Both the position numbers and the translations under genes were made by a program. The notes below the pieces were generated by a model that made no database searches, was not told the DNA's origin, and saw only the letters and a list, made by a program, of their open reading frames with translations. Source: Candidatus Gemmiger avistercoris (GTDB taxonomy: Bacteria; Bacillota; Clostridia; Oscillospirales; Ruminococcaceae). Taken from it: 41,102 nt of DNA. The stretch is from NCBI GenBank assembly GCA_019116705.1, contig DXBF01000051.1, positions 1 to 41,102 on the forward strand, in the 5' to 3' direction. Position 1 is the stretch's first letter; every line of letters starts with the position of its first letter. This document shows, one piece after another, positions 15,537 through 23,164 of the stretch.

Positions 15537-16700
15537 ATGTCTGCATTTATTCCCCTTTCCGTTCCCAACTTCGGCGCGCGGGAGGCGGAACTGGCCGGGG
15601 AGGCCATCACCTCCGGCTGGGTGTCCACCAGCGGCGGCAAAGTCACCGAATTTGAAGCGTCCCTGGCTCGTTACCTGGGCGTGGAGCGCGCCGTGGCCTG
15701 CAACGCCGGGTCCAGCGCGCTGCATCTGGCTGCCATGGCCGCCGGGATCGGCCGCGGCGACGAGGTCATCGTCCCCACCCTGACGTTTATTGCCGCCGTC
15801 AACCCGCTGACCCGCTATGTGGGCGCCGAGCCGGTGTTCATCGGCTGCGACGATTCCCTGTGCATCGACCCCGACGGGGTGGACGAGTTCTGCCGCACCC
15901 GCTGCGAAATGCGGGACGGCAAACTGTACAACAAAGCCACCGGCGCCCATGTGAAGGCGCTGGAAGTGGTGCACGTGTTCGGCAACATGGCCGACATGGC
16001 CCGCCTGACCGGGATCGCCCGCCGCTACGGCCTGGTCCTCATCGAGGACGCCACCGAGGCCCTGGGCACCCGCTATACCGACGGCCCCTTTGCCGGGAAA
16101 TACGCCGGTACCATCGGGGACATCGGCTGCTACAGCTTCAACGGCAACAAGATCATCACCACCGGCGCGGGCGGCGCGGTGGTCTCCAACCACCCCGACT
16201 GGCTGGAACACGCCAAGCACCTTTCCACCCAGGCCAAGACCGACCTGCTGCAGTTCCTGCATGACGAGGTGGGCTACAACTACCGCATGACCAACGTGCA
16301 GGCCTGCCTGGGCCTGGCCCAGCTGGAACGGCTGGAAGGCTTTATCGAGCACAAAAAGGCCCTGTACGACCACTATGTGGCCCGTCTGGACGGCGTGCAG
16401 GGGCTGCGCATCCTGCCCTTCCGCACCGGGGACGTGCGCCCCAACCGCTGGTTCTTCAGCCTCTATCTGAAAGATTCCGGCCTGGACCGGGACGCGGTGA
16501 TCGAGAAACTGCAGGCCCGGGGCATCCAGACCCGGCCGGTGTGGGCGCTGATCCACGAGCAGGCGGACTACCCGCGCAATGAAGCCTACCGCCTGGACAA
16601 AGCCGAGGATTACCGCCGGCACATCGTCAACCTGCCCTGTTCCACCAACCTTTCCCTGGAAGATTGCGAGCGCGTCTGCCAGGCTGTGCTGAGCCTGTAA
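15537..16700 (+). CDS. legC: LegC-family sugar nucleotide aminotransferase
   Basis: 387-residue DegT/DnrJ/EryC1 PLP enzyme. In the legionaminic acid route it transfers an amino group from glutamate to C4 of a 4-keto-6-deoxy NDP-GlcNAc. The active lysine is in GCYSFNGNKIITTGAGG (Lys205), preceded by the IEDATEALG motif that holds the PLP-contacting Asp. The start FIPLSVPNFGAREAE is typical of the LegC group and includes the STSGG signature. The ATG at 15537 is chosen because AAGGAAGG lies eight bases upstream; the reading frame stays open well upstream through non-coding DNA. First gene of a ten-gene operon. The 4,6-dehydratase that should make its substrate is not in the window. Confidence 0.92.
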   Translation: MSAFIPLSVPNFGAREAELAGEAITSGWVSTSGGKVTEFEASLARYLGVERAVACNAGSSALHLAAMAAGIGRGDEVIVPTLTFIAAVNPLTRYVGAEPVFIGCDDSLCIDPDGVDEFCRTRCEMRDGKLYNKATGAHVKALEVVHVFGNMADMARLTGIARRYGLVLIEDATEALGTRYTDGPFAGKYAGTIGDIGCYSFNGNKIITTGAGGAVVSNHPDWLEHAKHLSTQAKTDLLQFLHDEVGYNYRMTNVQACLGLAQLERLEGFIEHKKALYDHYVARLDGVQGLRILPFRTGDVRPNRWFFSLYLKDSGLDRDAVIEKLQARGIQTRPVWALIHEQADYPRNEAYRLDKAEDYRRHIVNLPCSTNLSLEDCERVCQAVLSL

Positions 16701-16723
16701 CACCACGAGAGGGGGACCACCCT

Positions 16724-17773
16724 TTGATCCAAGTAGAAGAGTTGTACCTGGCGCCCGACGCCACCGTGCTGGAAGCCCTGCGCAAGCTGGACCAGACCGG
16801 CCAGCGCATCCTGTTCATCGCGCCCCAGGGGCGGCTGGAAGCCGTTGTCACCGACGGCGACATCCGCAAGTTTTTCCTGCGCGGGGGCACGCCGGACCAG
16901 CCGGTGCAGCTGGCTGCCAACTACCACCCGCTGAGCCTGCCCATCGCCGAGCGGGGCCGCGCCCGGGAAGTGCTGGAACGCCACTGCATCGACGCGCTGC
17001 CGATCCTTGACAAGCGCGGCGTCATCACCGACATCGTCTTTGCCCGCGGGCTGGATGTGGACAACCGCAAACACACCGACATCCCGGTGGTCATGATGGC
17101 GGGCGGGCTGGGCACCCGGCTCTACCCGTACACCAAGATCCTGCCCAAGCCGCTGATCCCCGTGGGGGAGCAGCCCATAGCCGAACTGATCATGGACCGC
17201 TTCCGGGATTTCGGCTGCCGGGATTTCACGATGATCGTCAACTATAAACGCGGCATGATCAAGTCCTATTTTTCGGAACTGGAGAAGGACTACGCCATCC
17301 ATTTTGCCGACGAGGACGTGTTCATGGGCACCGGCGGCGGGCTCTGCCTGCTCAAAGACAAGATCCATACCCCCTTCTTCTTCACCAACTGCGATACGCT
17401 GCTGGACGTGGATTTCGGGGATCTGTACGAGTTCCACAAAAACAACGGCAACCTCATCACGATGGTCTGCGCCTTCAAACATTACACGGTTCCCTACGGT
17501 GTAGTGGAACTGGGGCAGGACGGGAATATCGCCGCCATGCGGGAGAAGCCGGAACTGGATTTCCTGACCAACACCGGCGTCTACGTGGTGGAGCCCCGGG
17601 TGGTGGAGGAGATGCGGGACGGCGAAGCGATCGGCTTCCCCGACGTGATCGACCGCTACCGCGCCGCCGGGGAAAAGATCGGCGTCTACCCCATCGGGGA
17701 AAACAGCTGGATGGATATGGGCCAGCTGGAAGAACTGGAAAAAATGCGCCGCAAGCTGGAAAACCAGTCCTGA
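16724..17773 (+). CDS. ptmE: CBS-domain sugar-1-phosphate nucleotidyltransferase (PtmE-like)
   Basis: 349 residues. Two CBS motifs fill about residues 1-115. A nucleotidyltransferase domain follows, with PVVMMAGGLGTRLYPYTKILPKPLIPVG (quoted in two parts: the GGLGTRL nucleotide loop and the PKPLIPVG lysine) and NCDTLLDVDF for metal binding. Campylobacter PtmE, with the same architecture, makes GDP-glucosamine for legionaminic acid; the nucleotide used here is not proven. CBS domains usually sense adenine nucleotides. The likely start is TTG at 16724, eight bases after GAGGGGG and in the correct position relative to the CBS fold; no ATG lies nearby. The gene is 23 bases after legC and 19 before neuB. 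Confidence 0.88.
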   Translation: MIQVEELYLAPDATVLEALRKLDQTGQRILFIAPQGRLEAVVTDGDIRKFFLRGGTPDQPVQLAANYHPLSLPIAERGRAREVLERHCIDALPILDKRGVITDIVFARGLDVDNRKHTDIPVVMMAGGLGTRLYPYTKILPKPLIPVGEQPIAELIMDRFRDFGCRDFTMIVNYKRGMIKSYFSELEKDYAIHFADEDVFMGTGGGLCLLKDKIHTPFFFTNCDTLLDVDFGDLYEFHKNNGNLITMVCAFKHYTVPYGVVELGQDGNIAAMREKPELDFLTNTGVYVVEPRVVEEMRDGEAIGFPDVIDRYRAAGEKIGVYPIGENSWMDMGQLEELEKMRRKLENQS

Positions 17774-17792
17774 CCACAGAAAGGAGGGCCTC

Positions 17793-18788
17793 ATGCCCGT
17801 AACGATCATTGCCGAAGCAGGCGTCAACCACAACGGCGACCTGGCGATGGCCAAGGAGATGGCCCGCGCCGCCAAAGAATGCGGCGCCGACATCGTCAAA
17901 TACCAGACCGCGGTGCCGGAACTGGTGGTGAGCAAGTTTGCCGAGAAGGCGGAATACCAGAAGCAGACCACCGGCGCTGCCGAGAGCCAGCTGGAGATGA
18001 TCCGCAAGCTGCATTTTTCCTTTGAAGGGCACCGGGAACTGAAGGAATACTGCGATTCCATCGGCATCCAGTATCTGTCGGCCCCCTTCGACATCCCCAG
18101 CGTGCGGTTCCTGGGCACGCTGGGCCTGCCGCTGCTGAAGATCCCCTCGGGCGAGATCACCAACCTGCCCTACCTGGAGGAAGTGGCCAAACTGCACACG
18201 CCCGTGCTGCTTTCCACCGGGATGAGCACTCTCAACGAGATCACCGACGCCCTGGCCGTCCTCGATGACGGCGGCTGCCCCGAAGCCACCGTGCTGCACT
18301 GCAACACCCAGTACCCCACCCCCTATGCAGACGCCAACCTGACCGCCATGCTGGAACTGTTCGACCAGTTCGGCCTGCCGGTGGGGCTTTCGGACCACAC
18401 GCCGGGCTGGGAGTGCGACGTGGCCGCCGCCGTGCTGGGCGCTTCGGTCATTGAAAAACACTTCACGCTGGACAAGGACCTGCCCGGCCCCGACCAGAAG
18501 GCCAGCCTGGACCCCGCTGAGTTCAAGGCGATGGTGGACGCGGTGCGCCATGTGGAAGCTGCCCTGGGCGACGGCCACAAGCACCTGACGGCCAGCGAGG
18601 CCCCCAACCGCGCGGTGGCCCGCAAGAGCATCGTGGCGGCGCGGCCCATCGCTGCCGGGGAAGTGTTCACGGCGGACAACCTGACCACCAAGCGCCCCGG
18701 CGACGGCATCAGCCCCATGCGCTGGTACGACGTGCTGGGCAAGACCGCCAAGCGCGACTTTGCCGAGGACGAGAAGATCGAACTGTAA
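17793..18788 (+). CDS. neuB: NeuB/LegI-family nonulosonate synthase
   Basis: 331-residue condensing enzyme that joins phosphoenolpyruvate to a 6-carbon aminosugar (ManNAc or 2,4-diacetamido-2,4,6-trideoxymannose) to form a nine-carbon sialic or legionaminic acid. The barrel shows IIAEAGVNHNGDL, IVKYQT, LKIPSGEITNLPYL, STGMST and GLSDHTPG. The last 60 residues form the antifreeze-like SAF domain (ARKSIVAARPIAAGEVF) that completes the active site across the dimer. Start ATG 17793 follows AAAGGAGG. Because LegC and the CBS nucleotidyltransferase are adjacent, LegI activity is more likely than true NeuB, but sequence alone does not fix the substrate. Confidence 0.95.
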   Translation: MPVTIIAEAGVNHNGDLAMAKEMARAAKECGADIVKYQTAVPELVVSKFAEKAEYQKQTTGAAESQLEMIRKLHFSFEGHRELKEYCDSIGIQYLSAPFDIPSVRFLGTLGLPLLKIPSGEITNLPYLEEVAKLHTPVLLSTGMSTLNEITDALAVLDDGGCPEATVLHCNTQYPTPYADANLTAMLELFDQFGLPVGLSDHTPGWECDVAAAVLGASVIEKHFTLDKDLPGPDQKASLDPAEFKAMVDAVRHVEAALGDGHKHLTASEAPNRAVARKSIVAARPIAAGEVFTADNLTTKRPGDGISPMRWYDVLGKTAKRDFAEDEKIEL

Positions 18789-18798
18789 GTGTGCATGG

Positions 18799-18858
18799 CC
18801 CTTTCTTGTAAGAAAGGGACCAAAGAACTTTTTGCCGAAACCGCGCCGGAGCGCGGTT
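18799..18858 (+). other. Two hairpins in the neuB-neuC gap
   Basis: CCCTTTCTT/AAGAAAGGG (18799-18807/18810-18818) and AACCGCGC/GCGCGGTT (18839-18846/18851-18858) sit in the 110-base gap, the largest inside the operon. Neither is followed by a proper T run, so mRNA processing or stabilisation is likelier than full termination. Confidence 0.55.
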
Positions 18859-18898
18859 GCCATAGAGTATTTTGAGGGGAAGGCAGGAGATCTCGCCT

Positions 18899-20092
18899 AT
18901 GTCGCAACGAACGATCTGTGTCGTGACCGCCACGCGGGCGGAATACGGGCTGCTGCGGCCGGTCATCCGCAAGCTGGCGGCCGACGCCGGACTGCGCCTG
19001 CAGCTGGCCGTGACCGGCGCGCACCTCTGCGCCCGCCTGGGTTCGACGGTCCGTGAGATCGAAGCCGACGGCGTGCCCATCGCGGCGCGGCTGCCGGTCT
19101 TTTTGGAGCAGGACGGCGAGCCGGTAGCCCGGACCATCGCCCGCACGCTGACCGTTTTCGACGAATATTTTGCGGCCCACCGCCCCGACGCGGTGCTTTT
19201 GCTGGGCGACCGCTTCGAGATCTTCGCCGTGGCTGCGGCTGCGGCGGGGCGGCATATCCCCATCGCCCATATCTCCGGCGGCGACGTGACGCTGGGCGCC
19301 GCCGACGAATACTACCGCCACTGCATCAGCAAGATGGCGGCTTTGCATTTTCCCTCCTGCGCCGACAGCGCCGCCCGGCTGGTCCGCATGGGCGAGGAAC
19401 CGGGCCGGGTCTTTTGCGTGGGCGGCCTGGGGGACGAGAACATCCGCACCCTGCCCAAGATGACCCGGCAGGAACTGTGCGCCTCCACCGGGTTCGACCT
19501 GATGCAGCCTTTCGCTCTGGTCACCTACCACCCCGAGACCAGCGCCGGCGCGCCGCACCCTGCGGTGCAGGCCGAAGCGCTGTGCGCCGCCATGGCGGCG
19601 GTGCCGGGGGTGTTCTGGCTCATCACCGGCTCCAACGCCGACGCGGGCGGCCAGGTCTGCACCCGCAAAATGCAGGAATTTGCCGCCGCCCACCCGGACC
19701 GCGCCGGGTTCATCCAGAGCCTGGGGCTGCGCCGCTATCTTTCTGCCATGCAGTATGCCGCGCTGGTGGCGGGCAATTCCTCCTCCGGCGTGGTGGAGAC
19801 CCCCACTTTCGGCGTGCCGGCGGTGAACATCGGGCAGCGGCAGGCAGGGCGGCTGCTCTGCGCCAACGTGCTCTGCTGCCCGGCCGAAGCCCCCGCCATT
19901 GAGGAAGCCCTGCGCACGGCTTTGACCCCGGCGTTCGCAGCCAGGGCCAGGACCGCCCGCAGCCCCTATAACGGCGGCGATACCAGCGGCAAGATCTGCC
20001 GCGTGCTGCGCCGCTTTGATTTTGCCTGCTGCAAAACCTTCTATGACGGCCCCGTGCCGGAATTTGATCCCCAAAGGAGCGTGTTTGAATGA
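18899..20092 (+). CDS. neuC: NeuC/LegG-type hydrolysing sugar-nucleotide 2-epimerase
   Basis: 397-residue GT-B-fold enzyme that inverts C2 and hydrolyses an NDP-HexNAc or its 4-acetamido-6-deoxy derivative to give the free manno-sugar used by NeuB/LegI. The diagnostic motif SGGDVTLGAADEYYRH is present, as are CVVTATRAEYGLL at the N-terminus, LLGDRFE, and the UDP-binding region AGNSSSGVVETPTFGVPAVNIG. The ATG at 18899 has AGGAG about ten bases upstream; an in-frame start at 18872 lies in the leader. Its stop overlaps the next gene start (ATGA), so translation is coupled. LegG rather than NeuC specificity is inferred from the operon. Confidence 0.94.
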   Translation: MSQRTICVVTATRAEYGLLRPVIRKLAADAGLRLQLAVTGAHLCARLGSTVREIEADGVPIAARLPVFLEQDGEPVARTIARTLTVFDEYFAAHRPDAVLLLGDRFEIFAVAAAAAGRHIPIAHISGGDVTLGAADEYYRHCISKMAALHFPSCADSAARLVRMGEEPGRVFCVGGLGDENIRTLPKMTRQELCASTGFDLMQPFALVTYHPETSAGAPHPAVQAEALCAAMAAVPGVFWLITGSNADAGGQVCTRKMQEFAAAHPDRAGFIQSLGLRRYLSAMQYAALVAGNSSSGVVETPTFGVPAVNIGQRQAGRLLCANVLCCPAEAPAIEEALRTALTPAFAARARTARSPYNGGDTSGKICRVLRRFDFACCKTFYDGPVPEFDPQRSVFE

Positions 20093-21066
20093 AACTTCTC
20101 ATCGTCGGTCTCGGCAGCATGGGCAAACGCCGCGCCCGGCTGGCAAAGGGCCTGGACCCTGCCGTGGAGATCGCGGGCGTGGACAGCGCCGAAGCGCGCC
20201 GCACCGAAGCCAAAACCCTGGGCCTTGTGCATGACGCCTGGGCTTCCATTGGGGAAGCGGTGGCCGCGGCCCGGCCCGACGCGGCGCTGGTCTGCACCGC
20301 GCCGCTGTCCCACGCGGCCATCATCAGCGAACTGCTGGACCATGACCTGCCGGTGTTCACCGAACTGAACCTGGTGCGCGACGGCTATGCCGGGAACACG
20401 GCCAAGGCCCGGGCCAAGGGCCTGCCGCTGTTCCTCTCCTCCACGATGCTGTACCGGCGCGAGACGCAGTACATCAAGCAGACCGTGCAGCGCTTCGGCA
20501 AACCCGTCCACTACATCTACCACATCGGCCAGTACCTGCCCGACTGGCACCCCTGGGAGAATTACCAAAACTTTTTCGTGGGCAACGCCCGCACCGGCGG
20601 CGTGCGGGAGATCCTGGGCATCGACCTGCCCTGGCTGCTGGACGCTTTCGGGGAAGTGGAACAGATGAGCGTACAGACCGATTCCATCAGCGGCCTGGGC
20701 CTGCCCTACCCCGACTGCGCCACCCTGCTGCTGCGCCATAAAAGCGGCGCGCAGGGCGTGCTGGCGGCGGATGTGGTCTCCCCCAAAGCGGTGCGCAACT
20801 TTGAATGTTTCGGCGACGGGCTGCACCTGTTCTGGGAGGGCAACCCCAAGGCGCTCTATGCGTTCCGGGACGGCGAAAAGCAATTCGTGGACACCTATGC
20901 CAGCTTTGAGCACGACAGCCGCTACAGCGACAACATTGTGGAGAATGCCTATGTGGATGAGCTGGCCAATTTCTTCGGCGTGCTGAAAGGGACCGAGGCC
21001 CCCCGCTGGAGTTTTGAGAAGGATCTGGCAGCCATCGACCTGATGGACGCCGCGGAACAAGCCTGA
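20089..21066 (+). CDS. Gfo/Idh/MocA family protein 1, lacking the usual catalytic EKP lysine
   Basis: 325 residues with an N-terminal Rossmann fold (LLIVGLGSMGKRRA) and the alpha/beta C-terminal domain of this oxidoreductase family (GQYLPDWHPWENY in the substrate region). Most family members carry a Lys in an EKP motif after the NAD domain. Here the corresponding segment reads VFTELNLVRDGY, with no lysine. It may be a specialised subfamily that binds NAD(H) but uses a different acid/base, or a non-redox protein. It overlaps neuC by four bases and its product likely acts on an intermediate of the nonulosonate pathway, but the reaction is unknown. Confidence 0.8.
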   Translation: MKLLIVGLGSMGKRRARLAKGLDPAVEIAGVDSAEARRTEAKTLGLVHDAWASIGEAVAAARPDAALVCTAPLSHAAIISELLDHDLPVFTELNLVRDGYAGNTAKARAKGLPLFLSSTMLYRRETQYIKQTVQRFGKPVHYIYHIGQYLPDWHPWENYQNFFVGNARTGGVREILGIDLPWLLDAFGEVEQMSVQTDSISGLGLPYPDCATLLLRHKSGAQGVLAADVVSPKAVRNFECFGDGLHLFWEGNPKALYAFRDGEKQFVDTYASFEHDSRYSDNIVENAYVDELANFFGVLKGTEAPRWSFEKDLAAIDLMDAAEQA

Positions 21067-21084
21067 GTTACCGGGAGGTTTCCC

Positions 21085-21426
21085 ATGTTTTTTTCTGCCT
21101 TTGGTTTCGACCTTTTCTTTCTGCTTTTTGTGATTGTTTTTGTAGTAATCCTGGTGCGCAATCTGCGGGAATGGTCCCGCAACAACGCCTCTCCCCGGCT
21201 GAGTGTCCCCGCCACCGTGGTGACCAAGCGGCGTTCCCATCATCACGACGCCACCACCCATACCAGCAGCACCACCTACTATGCCACTTTTGAGTTTGAA
21301 AGCGGCGACCGGCTGGAACTGCGGCTGCCCTGGCGGGACGCCGGCATGATTGCCGAGGGCGACCACGGCATCCTGCATTTCCAGGGGACCCGGTACCTGG
21401 GTTTTGACCGTGATCTGAATGCCTGA
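21085..21426 (+). CDS. DUF2500 membrane protein
   Basis: 113 residues. One hydrophobic helix (about 8-27) at the N-terminus is followed by a small soluble domain with the DUF2500 pattern: PATVVTKRR, a His/Thr-rich linker (SHHHDATTHTSS), TYYATFEFESGDRLEL, GDHGILHFQGTRYLGF. Function is unknown; the domain resembles a beta-barrel. GGGAGGT precedes the ATG. Finding it between two sugar-oxidoreductase genes is unexpected, as DUF2500 is not known to belong to sugar pathways. It is likely co-transcribed. Confidence 0.82.
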   Translation: MFFSAFGFDLFFLLFVIVFVVILVRNLREWSRNNASPRLSVPATVVTKRRSHHHDATTHTSSTTYYATFEFESGDRLELRLPWRDAGMIAEGDHGILHFQGTRYLGFDRDLNA

Positions 21427-21441
21427 CAGGGGGATTTTGCC

Positions 21442-22389
21442 ATGAAAACCTTGACTGCGCTGTTTGTGGGGCTGGGCTCCATCGGAACGCGCCACCTGAA
21501 CAATCTGGCCGCCCTGTGCGAAGCCCGCGGCTGGGCGCTGCAGGCCGACGCGCTGCGCAGCGACCCCGCCCGCCCCCTGCGCCCCGGCGCGGCGGAACGG
21601 CTCCGCGCCCAGTATACCGACGCGGCGCAGCTGCCCCCGCGGTACGACCTGATCTTCATCACCAACCCCACCAGCCTGCACGCCGTGGCCCTGCGCGCCG
21701 TCTACGGGCGCGGCGGCGCACTGTTCATCGAGAAACCCATCTTCTCGGCAGAACAGACCGGGCTGGATCTGCGCGCCCTGCTCCCCGCCGGGCAGAAAGC
21801 CTATGTGGCCGCGCCCATGCGCTGGTGCGGCACCATGCTGGCGCTGAAACAGCTGCTGCCCGAACTGCGCCCCTACTGCGCGCGGGTCATCTGTTCCAGC
21901 TACCTGCCCGACTGGCGCCCCGGCGTGGATTACCGCACGGTGTACAGCGCCCGCAAAGCGCTGGGCGGCGGCGTGACCATCGACCTGATTCACGAGTGGG
22001 ATTACCTGGTGGACCTGTTCGGCGTGCCCGAGGAGCTGTACAACCTGCGGGGGACTTATTCGGAACTGGAGATCGACTCCGACGATCTCTCGCTCTACAT
22101 CGCCCGCTACCCGCACCTGCTGGCGGAGGTGCACCTTGACTACTTCGGCCGCGGCTACCGCCGTTCCATCGAACTGTTCTGCCGCGACGGCAGCGTGGTG
22201 GCCGATTTTGGCGCCGGTACGCTGACGCTGCCCGACGGCGCCGTGCAGTCCTTTGAGGAGCCGGTAAACCGCCGTTATGAGCGGGAGATGGAATATTTTG
22301 TGGACTACGCGCTGGGGGACGCCCCGGCCAGCTGCAACCCGCCGGAACTGGCGCTGCAGGTACTACAACTGACGTTGGGAGAGAAATGA
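21442..22389 (+). CDS. Gfo/Idh/MocA family oxidoreductase 2
   Basis: 315 residues. The NAD-binding start ALFVGLGSIGTRHLNN is followed by the catalytic motif ALFIEKPIF, with the expected EKP lysine. The C-terminal half has the substrate-binding segment SYLPDWRPGVDYRTVYSARKALGGG (given here as SYLPDWRPG and KALGGG) and IDLIHEWDYL, where His is the usual second catalytic residue. It shares the YLPDW motif with the first Gfo/Idh/MocA gene, suggesting both recognise related sugars. It is probably an NAD(P)-dependent step that creates or modifies a nonulosonate or its precursor. AGGGGG precedes the ATG. Its stop lies one base before the neuA start. The exact substrate is unknown. Confidence 0.85.
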   Translation: MKTLTALFVGLGSIGTRHLNNLAALCEARGWALQADALRSDPARPLRPGAAERLRAQYTDAAQLPPRYDLIFITNPTSLHAVALRAVYGRGGALFIEKPIFSAEQTGLDLRALLPAGQKAYVAAPMRWCGTMLALKQLLPELRPYCARVICSSYLPDWRPGVDYRTVYSARKALGGGVTIDLIHEWDYLVDLFGVPEELYNLRGTYSELEIDSDDLSLYIARYPHLLAEVHLDYFGRGYRRSIELFCRDGSVVADFGAGTLTLPDGAVQSFEEPVNRRYEREMEYFVDYALGDAPASCNPPELALQVLQLTLGEK

Positions 22390-22390
22390 T

Positions 22391-23164
22391 ATGGACCGTC
22401 TGCTCATCACCATCTGCGGCCGTGCAGGCAGCAAGGGATTCAAGAACAAAAACCTGAAGGTATTCTGCGGCCAGCCGCTGGTGTACTATTCCCTCAGCGC
22501 GGCGGAACTGTTCTGCCGCGCGCACCCCGAGCTGCACATCGACCTGGCGCTGAACACCGACAGCGAGGACCTGGCCCGGCTGGTGGCCGCCCGCTACCCT
22601 GAGGTGGTCTACCTGCCCCGGGGCGAGGAACTGGGCGGCGACGCCGTGCCCAAGATGGCCGTCTACCAGGACAGCCTGCGCCGCATGGAGGCGCGCACCG
22701 GCCAGCCCTACGACTGGCACATGGACCTGGACATCACCAGCCCCCTGCGCACCGCCGCCGACATAGAAAACGCCTTTGCCCTCAAGCAGTCGCGGCCGGA
22801 CCTGGACCTGGTGTTCAGCGTCTGCGAGGCCCGCCGCAACCCCTGGTTCAACATGGTCAAGACCGTGGGCGACCATGTGGAACAGGTCAACCGGAGCGAA
22901 TTTACCGGCCGCCAGCAGGCCCCCGCATGTTTTGACGTGAACGCCTCCATCTATGTGTTCCGCCGCGATTTCCTGGCGGGCAATACCGACGGCCTGCTCT
23001 GGCGGGGCAAGATCGGCGCCAGCGTCATGATGGATACCGGCATCATCGACATCGACTCGGAGCACGACTATCTCCTGATGGAAGCCATCGCGGCCCATCT
23101 TTACCAGCGATTCCCTGAATTTGCGGCGGTGCGGGACAACATCCGCCCTGCGGAGGCCCTATGA
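22391..23164 (+). CDS. neuA: CMP-nonulosonate synthetase (acylneuraminate cytidylyltransferase family)
   Basis: 257-residue enzyme that activates the nine-carbon sugar with CTP, giving the CMP-sugar donor. The N-terminal CTP-binding motif reads CGRAGSKGFKNKNLK, a variant of the usual ARxGSKxxxxKN. DLDITSPLRT holds the metal/nucleotide residues, and the FDVNASIYVFRRDF segment and IDIDSEHDY near the C-terminus are typical. With LegC and LegI-type genes upstream, CMP-legionaminate is the likely product (LegF/PtmB role). Its stop overlaps the yfhO ATG (ATGA), directly coupling donor synthesis to the membrane protein. Confidence 0.92.
   Translation: MDRLLITICGRAGSKGFKNKNLKVFCGQPLVYYSLSAAELFCRAHPELHIDLALNTDSEDLARLVAARYPEVVYLPRGEELGGDAVPKMAVYQDSLRRMEARTGQPYDWHMDLDITSPLRTAADIENAFALKQSRPDLDLVFSVCEARRNPWFNMVKTVGDHVEQVNRSEFTGRQQAPACFDVNASIYVFRRDFLAGNTDGLLWRGKIGASVMMDTGIIDIDSEHDYLLMEAIAAHLYQRFPEFAAVRDNIRPAEAL

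Noticed and set aside
20089-21066. First Gfo/Idh/MocA gene as a pseudogene because it lacks the EKP motif
   Set aside because: The frame is intact, coupled to neuC, and keeps the NAD motif and substrate segment shared with its neighbour; specialisation is more likely.
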